Shown: positions 33,851 to 49,014 of the stretch, one piece after another
Position numbering within the stretch: position 1 is the first letter of the stretch
Layout of the letters: each line of letters opens with the position of its first letter
Source of the DNA: Larix kaempferi
Lineage: Eukaryota; Streptophyta; Pinopsida; Pinales; Pinaceae
Direction: 5' to 3'
Assembly: GCA_027924585.1 (NCBI GenBank)
Contig: BSBM01000320.1
Location: 2,299,501 to 2,363,500 of the forward strand
Length of the DNA stretch: 64,000 nucleotides
Program-made: the position numbers and the translations under genes
The notes under the pieces: model-generated
Databases searched by the model: none
The model's input: the letters and a program-made list of their open reading frames with translations, nothing else
Told to the model about the DNA's origin: nothing

Positions 33851-36800
33851 GTCCATGTAATATCCCAACTTTTCGACTAACTATGTTATGATGTTATATT
33901 GGGCTACGACCCCAGCATATGTGATTTATTATTGGGCATAAGCCGTAGCATGTTTTGATCTATGTTCTCATGAGTTGATATATATTGGGCAGGTACTTTG
34001 ATTGTTTCATTTTTTATTATATACTGGGCAGGAAAACCCGAATGGATAAACTTATGTTGTGATTCAGTTACAATTATGATATACTGAGATTTTTATGTTA
34101 CCTTATACTGCACGCAGAGTATGATTCACATGGATGATTATTTAGTGTGTTGAGCGTGGACTCAGAAACACACGAATGACCTATATACTGGGCCTAAGCC
34201 CTGATGTATTTAGAGGATTCTTATTTCGTACTGGGCCTAATCCCCGATGTACGTTGAGTGTTGGGCATAAGCCTTGGAGCACTCCAAGCTTGAAAGAAAA
34301 TGAATACCGGATCCGAGGCCACTTAAATATCCTAGATGTGCCTCACAACCACATTCTATCTCTAGTGTTGAGCAGAGGCTCTGGAATTGCACTAACGTAA
34401 CGCCCATGTGAGAGTGTTGAGTTAAAAGGCTCTGAAGAGCACTCGGGGTTACTAGATCTCAAGTGTTGAGTCGGGAGGACTCTGAATATCACTCATGTGT
34501 TTTATCACAACTATTCGACTTGATTAAATAAATCTTATTATCATCAAATACTGCGGGAACTACCATGTTAAAACGAGGGAATCTGACATGCAAAGGGAGA
34601 TACTAGAGGTGCCTTTACCAGCTTACCGAAACCGTCCAAAGAAGTGGACCCTTTCCTTAAAAAGAATGAAAAGAAGCATCATGTGAAACAAAATGCTTAA
34701 GGACCACAAAGCTAAGTATTATTATTTAGGAGTTTCAATGTATAATATTGTTATTTGTTATATATATACTTATGCATAAGTGGGATGCCACTTACTAATT
34801 ATTATTTATTAATATTTAGATAGAATTGTAATTTTTATATTATTATTATTATAAAAAGATTAAAGATCAAAAACACTTTAGTAAAACAAAGTTGAGAAGT
34901 CCTAGCTCCAAAAGTAACTAGCAGTTAAATAAACAAATACTCTTTTATAATTTAAAATTATTTTAAAGAAACCAGTGAATTCCAACAGTCCTAATTCAAG
35001 ATATGTCCTACTTAAGGAGGACAGACCCCGAAGTTTGGGGGATCTTTTCTTTTAGTATTGTGATGTCAAGAGAAACTCTCTGTTCCAAGAAGTGAACCTC
35101 CCCACATCAATTTTCCAGATCTGAACCGGCTACATAGCTAAGGCCTCTACCTCTCAGTTTGCATGTTAGAACCAGCTCGGGGGGATTCATAATGAACCAG
35201 GAACGGTTGTAGAATCATGGTTGGGTGGAGCGTGGTAGTCCCAAATTCATCCATTTCAATATCGATTATCAGGTCAGCTAAGGGTTCAGCAGTTTTTCAT
35301 TAACTAGTTGGCTGAGTGTGCAGGTCATTACAAGCAGGAGCAAGCTACAGGAATAAGCAGGTATGAAAATCCTATAAGACCTTCAAACTGATTATTTTCT
35401 CTTCTGAATGGTATGTTAAATAGCATTGTTCTCTATATCAGATTTTAAATTCAAGATCTGCCCAGAATCCCAAGGCATTGCCTAGCAGGTATAGCCAGCT
35501 AGCCTTTGCTAGTCAAACACAATTTTACACTTCTAAAGTTTGGGGATTGTGAAGCATTGTTTTAATTATTAAATCTAGGTTTTTATTTCCTTCTTATCTG
35601 TCAATAGATTTTTGAGTTAAATTGTAGCATGTCCATCTAACTACTAAAATCGATTTTCTTTTAGCATAAATGTTGGTCACTTTATTAAACGATTTAGAAA
35701 CTAAGATCCCCAAACTTAGCAAACATAGTCATTACATAAATCTGGTAGAAACGAGTCTGTAGGGCTTAACCCTAGCATTTTTCTTCCTTTTTTGTTTTAT
35801 TTACATTTTCTTTCCAAAGCAATTGCTCTCAAACCACGACGACGTTACACAGAAAACAAGACTGATATATATTCACTACCGATCTAAATAGTTCTTTCTT
35901 TTTCTTTTTAGAAACCATACATCTACCACATTTAAAACGAAGACAGCAGATAGGACAGAGATCGTTACATACTCATACACACTTTTCTTTTCCAATGAAA
36001 AACAAGCATCATACTTAGCTATCGCTACCAATCATCACCCTAGCACATCGAGGAGACATAGAACTCTTACGAACACACAGACCCTAGTATTCTATCAAAA
36101 CAAGAATAAATGCCAATAAGTATGCAGTACAAATAGACGGTGATTTAAAGTGCTGGAAAGTTACAAACGCAGACGCCTATCGAAAACAGAGGTCAAGGGT
36201 CGAATCCCATGGTCTTCTCATGCCCAAAACTTGTAAGTATTTTTCCTACAGGATTCATTATTTCCAACCAAAAATAAAATGCTGCGTACAGCTCTTGAAA
36301 GCCTCTCCACACAAATGTCCACTCTACCAACGCAGATAGTAAGTGAATCGAGACCATCTTACTCAAACCCTACCCACATTACCAAATTGGATGTGCAGAG
36401 AACCTCAGTCGATCTCCTATGTTTCCAACAAGCAACTCATCGTATGCACAGAAATATCATAGCACTATTTCAACTCAGTTAGCAAGCAAATTAAAACCAA
36501 CACACAAATCCTAGCTACGTTTGCCAAACTGAAGGCGCCAAAGACATTTTATCATTCAGACATTTGGAACAACAGTTATAAATTTCCCAGAAACTCCATA
36601 ATTTTAGAATCGAACCAGTACAGACTTAGAGTTTTGTACTCACACGGGAAAACGTATAGAAGTTTACCATTTTGAAAACCATTACAACCATACATCTCAA
36701 ATAGGAGTCATGTCCTCTTTTCCAGAAACAAAATAGCATTTACATTGTTCAGAAATTAGAAATGTTGAGCAACAAAAATAGACCCGGATTCATAATCGAT

Positions 36801-38200
36801 TTTTACATCACAGTCCCAACTGCGTATTCAGCTTTAAATTGCATTGAAACCCACATTTCCCTAGTCCATCCATTAAGCAACCAACAGACTTCCCGAAGTG
36901 ATTCAGTAAAGCCAATGGATTACGGGAGTCTCTTTCCTAAACCATGACAAGACGCATACAGCCATCATCAGAGGTGCGAGAGGTAGGGCAACGAGTGGGT
37001 AAGCTGGACTTACCAATACCCTAGCCACGCCTACAGCACCAGGAGCCATCGCAGCTTCCATACCAAAGCATTTTATCACCTGCCATTACAACACGTTTCA
37101 CTAGTTAGTCAACCCTGCGATTTCGAATCAAAAGCAGAAAGGTAAAATCTCAACACAGTCGAGTCTTTTCTTACCTATTAGAAGTATTACATCCACAAAA
37201 CAGTCGAGCTCCATAGACGCTAAGTGCACTGACCACGAGCATTGCTCGGGTCAGGGCACACACATAGCCACCTTATGAATGAAGTGCAGAACCAGCAAGA
37301 CTAACAACAAGTCGCAAACCAAACTGAGGCAAACAAAACCCCAAATGCTACCAAACCCTCGATGAGAGTCTGTCTCCCACTTCGCATTAAAGGTGCAGTT
37401 ATTGCCACACTAACCCTGTCATAGTGGAGGTTTGATTTTTGAACAAAAGCTATAGTGGAGTCGTGAACTCAAACCCACACTTGTTTAATTTACAAAAGAA
37501 TATAGTGGAGTCATGGACTCAATTCACCCTTGTTTAAATATAGAAAAGACTCATAGTCGTGAACCTCACCTTGGGAATAATTATATTGTGAACTACCATG
37601 GCATGGGGTACCCGTTATTAATAGTTTGTCATTCACCCTAGTAACATGAATCCATTAGTAAAGTATGGGCCAACATCTAGGGGTAGCACGTTCAGGTTAG
37701 AAATACCTGCAACCACAGAAGTAAGGAATAACATTAGCAATATGCTAAGTAAGTCCGGCAACCACAAATCTTACCCATACCTCTCGGCAACCCTGCCGAG
37801 GTATGTAATTACCTTTCCTGGAGTATTACAGCACCCACCTTGAGAACAACATACCATCAACAAAGGAGCTCATCACCTGAAGGTGTCATTAGACATTCAC
37901 ATTCCAGTCACATGATTCTTGAAACATTAAGGAGTGGTATTTCTTCCTTTGCACTAACATGTACAAGTTCTGTAATTAAAACATGCCATCATTTTGTTTC
38001 CAAATCGCTTCCGCAGTTCTAGAACTCACACATTGAAGAGACCTTGTTATATAAAAGTCTTATGCTTACATTTCTTTATGCAAGTATGGATGTTTTTATT
38101 TATGTTAAAATTAACTTATGAATCCTTCTCCTTTGAATTGACGATTATTGCAGGCAGGAAAAATTTTGAATTTTTGCTATTTTGGGGACATTACAGTCCA
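33851..38200 (+). mobile_element. Solo LTR A (unit II)
   Basis: LTR 33856-38195, 4,340 bp, with gtcca at 33851-33855 and 38196-38200. Same insertion as in unit I, so it predates the tandem amplification. Confidence 0.88.
37224..37259 (+). other. Conserved LTR A hairpin (unit II)
   Basis: Same hairpin as at 13492-13527, unchanged. Confidence 0.6.
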
Positions 38201-39101
38201 ACTCTCCTAACACTCAAGGGTGAGAATTTGATCATTCTTGAAGGAACTACTACGAAGTCCTAGTTTGGGTAGTCGCCCCTAAAATAAATCAATGATAAGG
38301 ATGGAACTTAATATTCTCAATCGGCGCATGTTTTTAGTATTTTTTTATTTTTACCCCTGGGAAGTTTGGCTTTTCAAAACTATCATGTTTTTTTTGTTCA
38401 GTGTTTTGCATCTTCGTATTTTTTAGGAAGTCGACAAGAAGAATTTTGTTAATAAATAGTTTACATATTTACATTCATATCATATTCCCTTACAAGCTCG
38501 ACGCTATATTTGATATTCAATTTTGACCCTTAGAATAACAAAAAAATGGTGTACCACCTATGATCTGTTACAGTTTTCCATATTTAAACAGGAGTGATTA
38601 AAATCTAACTGCTATATGGCCTGATAAACATTGTCTAGATCTCTTTCAATATCTAAGGAAAAAATAGATTAAACTACTATGGTGATGTAGACCGTTGCAT
38701 TGATGACAACTAAAATTGGTTTTTCCATAGAAGGTTTTCATCATCCATGAATTCAAGCCTCTATCACAAACTGATATGAAAGCATAAAACTAAAAGAAGC
38801 ATGAAAACCAAAACTCTTATCCCGGGAAGCATAAATTTTCAACCAGAGGAGGCTTGGGCCCATAAATTCCTCTCCATGAATATGTTCTTCATTTTTAAAT
38901 TATTTCTCAAGGATATATTCCATCATTTTTATTTGGGTAGTGGCATACATTTCAGCATAATCTTGAGCCACTTTATGTATGTACAAACTTCACCCGTGTC
39001 TTTCACCATATTAAAATTCTATAAAAATGTGGGAGGACAGAGACAGAGTAAGGGTACAAACTAGAGAAATTAGGTAGACTTATTTTTTGATCCAGAGGGA
39101 T

Positions 39102-39762
39102 ATCGGTGGCCACCCACCTATTCCACTGGCTCAAACAGCTTCCCATTTTGCCAATTTTCTAGTAATGTTTCTATATTTTTTCGAGTCCCAAACTTTCGGG
39201 GCCTTTTTGAGGCTTTAAACGATGTTTCTCGGGAAATCTTGGTCCAACGGAGCCCATCTATTTCATGGACCACCGCGTATTCCTCGGATAGATCTTTCCA
39301 ACGGGTTACCGAGCGCCCCAAACGGAGATCGTATGCAAAAGTTATGACCCCGGGAAGTTGACTGTTCAACTAACCACCTTGGGGCCGCAAACTTTATGAC
39401 GGTTCATCTTCTAGCGTTAGGTTTTTGGATGCTTGGGATTATCTCCCTCATGCTTATGATAAATAGGCCCTTTCGGCCTCTCTTTGTATTCATCTTGACA
39501 CGAATGAGCACAGCGGCCACATCTCTCCTCAGAGATAGCTACTACCATTCTAGCTGTTGTATTTACAGTCTCTTCTATTTCCGATATTTAATCGAATATG
39601 TGTTTCCTGTATCGATGTGTTTCTTGCCATATATCTGTGTATGTGAATGTATATCTCTGTATATGCTATCTTTTGTTTCGTTCCCACACAAATCTGGATC
39701 AGTTTTCCATCCTCTAAATGAACTAGTTAATTATCACATACTTCAATTCCTCTTTTAGGTAT
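39102..39762. mobile_element. LTR-like fragment (unit II)
   Basis: Unit II equivalent of 15370-16030, with very few substitutions. Confidence 0.35.
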
Positions 39763-39807
39763 TTTGTGGCATTCATGTTTGAAGTGTAAATAACATTGCT
39801 TGCCACT

Positions 39808-39936
39808 TAGTCCTACACGACAAGGAGGATAACCATATGTCAACTCAACTCAGTCCTACACGACGAGGAGGAAAATCAAAGTTCCACTAAACTCAATGCT
39901 ACATGATGAGGAGGGAAATCACAAAGCAGTTACCAA
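39808..39936 (+). repeat. 43-bp x 3 minisatellite (unit II)
   Basis: Same three units, unchanged. Confidence 0.85.
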
Positions 39937-40670
39937 TCCCCCCATCTCAGGGAGAGCTTCTCCATCCTCCCTGTCTCGGGGAGAATGTCTCACTGACGCT
40001 GCAACATCAACAATTGTTGTATCACAGTCTGCAGATTGACTCTTGCACATTGTAAATTCCATTCTTGACTTGAACTTGAACACCTTCCTTTCAAATTGTC
40101 AGATACTATTGGCTCAACACTGAAAATGCTTCGGGTCTCAATCTGCTTCACCCATGTGCTTCTTCTTTTAATCCTAATTCTTGTATGTTTGTTTTGAAGC
40201 TCTAATGTGAAAATTCAATAGATTAAAATTATTTTCATGTTTCCGATGGCCACATGTTCTATGACATAGAAAATTTTTCATTTAGTTTGATGATTTTTTG
40301 AATATCCAAAACCTTATATTTATTTAATAATTCGTTTCATTACAGGTGCGTGAAAAACAGAAGCAGTTGGATTTGAGAAAGTGCCTTGGATGTACCAGAC
40401 AACCCGATCGGTGATCCAGGTAGGCTCCAACATTGCATTCTAAACTTGGGTATGATTTTTATTAGATTCTTGTCAGTAATTTCCAAATTTTTTATCATTG
40501 CAATTCTAAGGGAAGCAATATTTAAGAATTGCTCTTATGCCTTTCAATTTCTCCCAGCTCCCATGGAAAGGTATAACTTGAGCATTATGTAGAGTTGCGG
40601 GGATTCCAACTATATTATTTTTCTTCACCTCAATGGAAAAAATCAAGTAGTCAATTTGCATTTTGTAAGT

Positions 40671-41130
40671 CACTACAAGGAAAAGGCCCTCTAGTGGAGG
40701 TTATAGCGGGAGCCCCTAAAAAAGAGGTCGAAAATCCATTTATAGTGGAGGTTTCTAAGGGAGGCGATCGGGCGGAGATTTTAGCGTATGTTGTTTTTCG
40801 GTGTGTTTAACACCAAAACACACTGGTGAATTTCTAAACATAACGCAGGGGTGTGGCACGAAATTCTACGGCACCACGACAGAGCAAAAATATCGATAAA
40901 AAAAATTAATTAAAAAACTTGTGTTATTTTAATACCCGTTTCGCGATGCGTTAATAGATACTAAATGCACCGGGGCATTATAAGATAGAATCCACAGTGT
41001 GGTTAATAGATGATAATGCATCGCATTATCAATATATTTTTTAACGGCAAGTCAAATAAACGGTGCACCAGATAACCATAACCGCATCGGTGCATGTTTA
41101 ATCAACAAACACACAGCCTTTTACTATAAA
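40671..41130. mobile_element. CACTA-like transposon end, left part (unit II)
   Basis: Same CACTACAAGG terminus and subterminal motifs as in unit I. Confidence 0.5.
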
Positions 41131-42324
41131 TGTAATACCCCGAATTTTGGACTGACTGTTTTATGATGTTATATTGGGCCACGGCCCCAGCACCTATGAT
41201 TTATTCTTTTGTAGACTGACATATTGGGCATGGACCCTGACTAAATTTCATTACTTGATTATATACTGGGCAAGGGAGCCCCAATGTTCTTATTATGTTT
41301 TGATGTGGGTACAAAACCCTAATACATATTGAGATGACCTTTTGTTACTTATTGTGCAGAGTTGTGATTTTACATGTTTATCCTATATGATGTGTTGAGC
41401 GTGGACTCAGAAACACACAAGAGACCTACGTACTGGGCGTAAGCCCCGATGTACCTAGATGAATGTTTATGTATTGGGAGTAAGCCCTGATGTACACTGA
41501 GTGTTGGGCATAAGCCCTGGAGCACTCCAAGCTTGAAAGAAAATGAATACCGGATCCGAGGCCACTTAAATAGTCTAGATGTGCCTCACAACCACATTCT
41601 AGCTCTAGTGTTGAGCAGAGGCTCTAGAATTGCACTAGCGTAACACCCATGTGAGAGTGTTGAGTTAAAAGGCTCTGAAGAGCACTCGGGGTTACTAGAT
41701 CTCAAGTGTTGAGTCTGAAGGACTCTGAATAGCACTTATGTGTCTTATCACAACTATTCGAATTGATTAAATAAATCTTATTATCATCAAGTACTGCAGG
41801 AAATACCATGTTAAAACGAGGGAATCTGACATGCAAAGGGAGAGACTAGAGGTGCCTATCCTAGCTTACCGAGACCGTCCAAAGAAGGGGACCTTATCCT
41901 TAAAAAGATTAAAAAGAAGTATGATGTGAAGATACATAAAAGATAACATCACCACTTAAAGCATAAATTAAGTAAATAGTAGTTTCCTATGGTTAAGCAT
42001 GCATAAAAGCCACAAGGCTAATGTTATAATTAATAACTTTAATAATAATGACTGTTACTATTTATTTATTAAACACATTTATTTTATATATAGTTGATGC
42101 ATTCAGTTAATAAATCAATAATGCATTGATAAATAAATTGAAATATTAAGTTGATCACAAATTATAGAAAGGCTTAAATAAAAAAAAACACTTTAGTTAA
42201 ACAAATGGAAAAGTCATAGTTCCAAAAGAACTAGTGATTAATTAAAACAAATATTCTTTTATAAATTAATTTATTTGATTTAAAGAAACCAAATTATTCC
42301 AACAGTCCTAATTCAAGATTTCCC

Positions 42325-42332
42325 TATATAAA
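42325..42332 (+). promoter_or_regulatory. TATA box of solo LTR B (unit II)
   Basis: Same TATATAAA, followed by the palindrome at 42342-42356. Confidence 0.6.
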
Positions 42333-43273
42333 GAGGACAAACCCCAAAGTTTGGGGATCATCTTTTCATCATCACTCTCTTATGGAATCAAAGAGAATTT
42401 TCTGCTCCAAGAATTGAAGTAGCTCACATAAGTTTTAGACCTGAACCAGCAGTGGACCTAGGGTCTCTATCTCTCAAATTGCATGTCAGAACTAGCTCGA
42501 GGGGATCCATACTGAACCAGGAACGGTTGTAGGATCATGGTTGGGAGGAACGTGGTAGTCCCAAAGTTATCTAGTCAAGGAATCATTCAAATCAGATCAA
42601 CTGAACACAGCAATATTTTCCACTAATTAATGGTTTGAGTGTGCAGGTTACTACAGAAGAAGGGCACGTTACAAGCTTGCAGGTATGAATTATTCCACTC
42701 ACCATATTTTATTTATGCAATTTGAATAGCTTGTTACTTAGTATTTAATTCCCTTAAACCATCTACATCAATACTTTTCTTAAGGAGCAAACGGCCTTTA
42801 GGGAAACAACGTCCAGGGTTAAATGCATATCAAACTTCATATTCAGAAACCTTATCAACCCTGGAAAATTACTTCGTGATGACTGTCGCATGTCTAGCAT
42901 GGCTAGTCCACTAGCTTGTGCTAGACATCTATGTAGAAAACCTATAGACTAGTATTTCTTATAAGTTTGAACAGACAGTATCCTTTTTATTCTGACACTA
43001 TCTTATATACAATGTACTACTAATCATTCATTGTTTCCATTACAGTTCGGTTATTTATTAGACAGATAAATACATGTATTACAAAGATCTTGTAGAACGA
43101 ATCATAGGGCTTAGACAGCCACAAATCCCTTTTTCATATTTTATTATTAACCAAATAATTGTAGATTTATTCCTGATCTAAACCATTATTTCAAATCCAA
43201 ACAATACAGACGCCACACAGAAAACGAAAAATACTAGTTGTAAACATAACTTTAACATTCACACATATTTTTC

Positions 43274-43279
<6 letters not shown>

Positions 43280-43307
<28 letters not shown>
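43280..43307. repeat. (TA)14 microsatellite in solo LTR B (unit II)
   Basis: Fourteen TA dinucleotides preceded by an extra ttta. This accounts for 12 of the 13 bases by which LTR B is longer in unit II. Confidence 0.9.
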
Positions 43308-43310
<3 letters not shown>

Positions 43311-44438
43311 CAAAACACAGGTCAAGGGGTCGAACCCCATGGTCTTTCTTTTGCCAAAATGCATCAACATGTAGCTGCAAGCTACAAACCCACACTCTCA
43401 TAAAACGAGAATTTTGGGTATAGATATCAAACATACAAATCTAGAATAACAATTGTTTAAAGAGTCTATACCAACAGTAACATCTACAGGATGCCCACCT
43501 GGGCGTCATCGTTTTCCTTCTTTTACAAATCACCACAGTAGAATCTCTCCATCAAACACTGTGTCTAGGAATCCAACGCAGACAAAAGTCAAAACCTCGG
43601 GGTATTTAAATTCAAAACTACAGTACAGGTATAGCTTCATTACGAAACCACGATGCTTTCATTTACAGTCCACATGGAAAATTAAACAGACGGAGCTACA
43701 ATCAAAATGAGAATTCATTACGGCAACATAAGACCCCATAGGCCGAGCCACGGTTACATTCTCGGAACCAAAAACGACATTGATAGAAAATCTAGAAATG
43801 CTGTAGTTCTTACCCATATTCAAAACATACATCCAAAACACCATACATCATACAGGGAAGAATTCCCTGAGCAAAACCCAATTTCATGACAAACCACAAG
43901 AACCACAAATGAATGTGCCCACAATGGCCATTAAAACCAGAGTATACTAGTCAAAAGCATCGGGCAAGTAATAAAAATGATCTTCTAAATCCCCATAGAA
44001 ATTGCACAGGAGTTCCTTTTCGCTACATCTCATTATTACATTTCGAAACCCCATAGATTCAATGCATTCGATGGTCCAGCCAATAGGCAACCCTTCCAGA
44101 CTTCCAAATAGAATCAGTGTGCCAAAGGCTCACGAAATCCTCCCATGAAACAAAACGAGACACATAAATGCACCACCAGAGATGCGAGAGGCAGAGCAAC
44201 GTGGGTGGGTAAGCTAGACTTACCAATACCCTTGACACGCCAACAGAAGCCCAGGACGCCCACAGCATTACACCCGAAGCCACTACCACCTGCCAATCCA
44301 ACAAGGAAACGCAAGTTAAACCCTGAAGAGGTATGCATAGGGAGAAACGAGTTCCATAACAGGTTGACGATTTTAGAAAGGCCATACCTGAGCAGGATAC
44401 GACACTCTCCACGCCGCCAGGCGAGCTAAAATGCCACA

Positions 44439-44472
44439 TGCACTGACCATGAGCGTAGCTCAGGTCAGGGCA
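44439..44472 (+). other. Conserved hairpin in solo LTR B (unit II)
   Basis: Same as 20695-20728, unchanged. Confidence 0.6.
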
Positions 44473-45398
44473 CGAAGGCACCTCCAAAATATGGTGAAGT
44501 GCTGAACCAAAACCAAATGGAAACATAGAAGGCATGACCAAGGAAAACCCCAAATCATTACAAACCCTCACTGGACAGCCTGTCATCCACTTTACATTAA
44601 AGTGTAGTTAATTCTACACCAAACCCTGCTTTATTGGAGACTCGAATATTTGTGCAAAACCATAGTTTGAGTCATGTGATAATAGCCACAACTTGGTTAG
44701 TATGCATGTGCTGGTCCAAGGGTTTCACTACTATGATTTTACATCAGCAAACCCCTTGGAACTATAACTTTTGTATTTTGGTCTATCCATTAAAGGACTT
44801 GACCATCACTCTTAAAACCCGTACCTTGTAAAAAATGGAAACATTTGGATAGAAAATGGATAGATCCTCTAGGGTGGAAATGTCATAGGATAAATACCTG
44901 CAATCACAAATATGAAATTATTGTATTAGCGAAAATGCTAAGTAAGTCCAGAAACACCCAAAAATACTCTTACCTCTCGGCAGCCTTTTCGGGGTATGTT
45001 TTCCTCTCCTTGATTGATACATGTCCCACCATGGTTTCGACATCTCATCAACAAAGGCCATATCACATGAAGGTGCCATTCAGAAATTCATAATACATTC
45101 ATATGATTTCATTAAAACTGTATGAAAGAATTGCTATTACAGTTACACCGGAAATTGTAAACTCGTAACCGGGATACATCAATAATTAATTCCACATTGC
45201 TTCCGCAGGATTGAAAATGTAAAAATCTAGAGAGATCATGATTATTTAGGAATGGTCGACTTCCTTTTATCTACAGTAAGCATTTACATGTTTTCCTAGT
45301 TTTAGAATTAACTTGCGACTATTTTATTCTCAATCAGCATCTATTACAGGGACGGATTTTTTTTTTAATTTTTGCTATTTATGGGACATTGCAATAAA

Positions 45399-45705
45399 GA
45401 AATTCATTGCAAAATCTCTTAAAATTTTATTTAAAAACCCTACTTGATGGTGCATCGAGTTAATATGTTTAATCGCAAATATCATAGACGGTGCGCTGGA
45501 TAACAATATTGCACTGGTTCTTTTCTATTTGACAAACGCACTGGTTGTTGTTATAATAAAACAATTCAATGCAAAACCCTTTAAATTTGTCTAAAAAATC
45601 CTACTATTCGGCGTGTCTCGTTTATTGTGGGCATCGGTGCACTTTAATGTCGGCCGCACCGGAAGAGGGTTTAATATATAACAAATGTGTGGTAAAAATC
45701 ACTTT
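45399..45705. mobile_element. Right part of the CACTA-like element (unit II)
   Basis: Equivalent of 21654-21960; right end uncertain. Confidence 0.35.
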
Positions 45706-46304
45706 TGCCACTTCTCGGTTTGTTTTACCCCAAGTGCACTAGTGCTTTACCTTGCCCACTTGGACGCCCTAACATAAGTGGTCTACATGGACACATTCTT
45801 CATCCGTATTGGCTACTGCTGCAAGTTTGAATTTTGACAAACAATCGTCAAAATTGAAATTTTCTATGCATCGCCAGGATGCCTCCCCGATGGGCCGTTC
45901 AACGGGTAAATTCATTCTCACTTCATAATTTAATTTTTTAATGGATTAATTTTTAGAATTAAACACGAGATCAACCATGGCATCCAATGCATCAAAACAA
46001 AGGCAAGGAAACTTATATTAAGGGATTAGGAAATGCCATTTGTAAATAGAGATTTATTAGTGAATAGGATGGACTTTTTTATTAGATTATTCAATAAGTG
46101 TTTATAACTATAATTCTCCTATATTTTTATAATTGTATTTGTACTTGTTATTCACTTTTTATGTCCTTTTTAATATAGCAATGTGAAACCCTATTTGGGT
46201 AAGTACAAAATAACAAGCATTAAGATAAAGGAATAATGCAATGTACAAAAGAAGTGACTTTTGTAGCAAATCATTAGGACACACAGCTACAAGAACCATA
46301 AAAA

Positions 46305-46344
46305 CGATAAAGTAAAAACACCTACGATAAAGTAAAAACACCTA
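46305..46344. repeat. 20-bp tandem duplication (unit II)
   Basis: Same two 20-bp units at 46305 and 46325. Confidence 0.95.
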
Positions 46345-47013
46345 TTGTTGTATCAATACCATCTTACAAAGTTAACGCACTTCTATTTTCCATCCATCCA
46401 AATTGTTATGATATATTGTTTAAAGAGTAAACATGTCCCTAAAATAACAAGCTCAACATAGAAGAAATTGTTACCATGAAGTGAGAAAATTACTTATTCT
46501 TTAACATTGTCTAGGAAAGGGGAAAATTAATTTTACAAGTGTATGTCCCTATTTTAAATATTTAAATTAGTTATTAAAACCTTATTTGAAAATTTGAATA
46601 CGCTCCCTAAGTAAATAATAAGATTTATAAGAAAGTACTAATTTATTAAATAAATAAATATTTTAAATATTATTTATAAACACATTTATCTACATGCTAT
46701 AATAACAAAAGAAAATATTACATAGGATTTAAATACAAAGTGTTCTTTGCACAAAATAAATGTGTGGAATTTGAAGCTTCATAAAAATTTGCTAGAATGC
46801 ATAGCTTCATAACACTGTGTTAGGCTACAAGGTAAGGATGATTCCAACCATAAATTCTACATGAATTTCAAACCCTAAGTTTTGGTTTTGATTCATTTCT
46901 CAATTGGATGTCTTATAGTTATCTATCCATCAAAGTCCATTTTATTGCGCCGAGAGGCGAGGCGCGCCCTCTAAAGCCAGTATGCAGGAGATCTTGTAAC
47001 ATGTGTTTGTCGA

Positions 47014-47424
47014 GTAACAAAATAATACAAAGTAAAAAGTAATAAATGTTATGTGGGCCATAAACAAAAAAGAATAATAGAAAGTAAAAAGTAAATATGA
47101 GACTTCTACTAGAGAATTTAGAGCTTAGGATTAGGTGGTAAATATTATGTCTGCCATAAACAAAAAAGAATAATACAAAGTTAAAAATAAATATGAGACT
47201 TAAACTAGAGACTTTACTTTTTACCTTTAATACAAAGTAAAAAGTAAATATGAGAGTTTAGAGTGTTTGTCGAGTTTGTCTAGTAACAAAATAATACAAA
47301 GTAAACAAAAAAGAATAATACAAAGTAAAAAGTAATAAATATTATGTCGGCCATAAACAAAACACAATAATACGAAGTAAAAAGTAAATATGAGACTTAA
47401 ACTAGAGACTTTAGAGCTTAGTAT
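47014..47424. repeat. Degenerate ~96-100-bp AT-rich repeat array (unit II)
   Basis: Equivalent of 23260-23670, same unit number. Confidence 0.75.
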
Positions 47425-48022
47425 TACACTCAAGGAGCTATTCAAGGAGGTCGTGCTTGATAGAGCCTAGGATTTGGATCTGGGATGGTTTAGTTTGGAT
47501 TCAAACTTAATTTTTTTAGTTTGTTACGTCCTTGTGTCATGAATGCTCACAAAAATTAACTTTGGATACAAACTTAATTTTTTATAGTTTGTTCTACCCT
47601 TGTCTCATGAATGCTCACTTGATGACCCAAGGAAAAACAAGTAAAAATATCCTTTTTAAATGTTTTGACTCTCTCTATACTTTGAAATATTGTCTATACT
47701 TAACAAATTGATTATGTATCTCCAACAACTTTGTTTGGGATTTTGTTACACATTAATACTTGGCTTTAAAATCTGGACAAGTGTTATGGCTATTAAATTT
47801 TACATGCTTAGCAATTGTTGAATGTATTGTCCACTGCAGTAAAGATAATTGTAAAATCTAAGCTTATATGTTTATAATTTCTTACTACTCATCTCCATTG
47901 AACTTAAATATTTTCATCCTCTTTAGTTTAGATGGAAGAAGAATTGTATACAATACTTTAAAGTTGTCTCTACTCAATATTAATATGTTTTTGGCATTAC
48001 TTCAATAACATTAACGGCTGTC

Positions 48023-48128
48023 TCTACCCATTATACATACAGAATTTCTTCAAATGAGAAATAAAAAGATAATTATCTACCCATTATATATACAGAATTT
48101 CTTCAAATGAGAAATAAAAAGATAATTA
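48023..48128. repeat. 53-bp tandem duplication (unit II)
   Basis: Same duplication; the second unit has one substitution (tatatatac in place of tatacatac). Confidence 0.95.
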
Positions 48129-49008
48129 CTTTAAATTATTGAAAGAAACAATGAAATTTGAAATACTACCCGTGATGGAATTTGTTTGTAACATATAAGT
48201 ATGATTTTGCAGTTTTCTAAAATAAAATTATGCTATAAACAACATAAATATAGCATTTATCTCAGCACAACTAATTCTTTTTATCGAGAAAACAATGTGG
48301 CCAAGCTCTTTCAGTTCTTCCACAGTATGCATAGATCATTCTTAAATCAAAATAATAGGGAACCATATAAAACAAAAAGAATTCAACAGTGTTTTACTTA
48401 AACAATGTAGTCATATTTAAACTACTGAACCACTGAGTAGATAGTGTCTCTACGACATCCACACACAGCTACCATTCTACAGCAGGCAACCCTACATTGA
48501 TTCTCAAAGAAAAAATGAGTAAACAAATAAAATATCATGATTGATTTGTATATTTAAAAAAGACAACCATTGCAATTTTGGCTCTAATCCACAGCCCCAC
48601 AGCAAGCGATAAGATGATCTGAGAGGCATCTATAATTACAAGAACAGAACTCCATGGTATTATTGATAATACTAGCCAATGACTCACCTCCAGTATTTGA
48701 TGTGTCACCCTAGAGAATGGTCCATTTACAAGCCATGAACTATTATATGAGACAACGGACTTGAAGCATCTTTGTGAGGTAGTGAAATGCTCGCAAATTA
48801 TTTGTGTTTTTTTACGAGTGTCAGCATGCAGATGACATGTTTTTTGCGCACTAGAAAAATGTTTCACTTGCAAATCTTTTACATAGACAAATTAGTCTCA
48901 ATTTTCAGCTTGAATTTGTAAGAAAAGACAATTTTCAATCGCAAATATTTTAGAGCAGCAAATAAGTCTCAAAATTTTGAGCATGCAGCCATTTCTGTCT
49001 GGCAAAAT

Positions 49009-49014
49009 TTTATT
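49009..49014 (-). terminator. Candidate polyadenylation signal of the RRM gene (copy at 49194)
   Basis: Same AATAAA on the minus strand at the same distance (about 180 nt) after the stop codon as in the other intact copy. Confidence 0.35.

Larger units (their letters stand above)
41126..45398 (+). mobile_element. Solo LTR B (unit II)
   Basis: LTR 41131-45393, 4,263 bp, with ataaa at 41126-41130 and 45394-45398. It is 13 bp longer than in unit I because of a longer TA run (43280-43307) and one extra T near 45361. Confidence 0.87.
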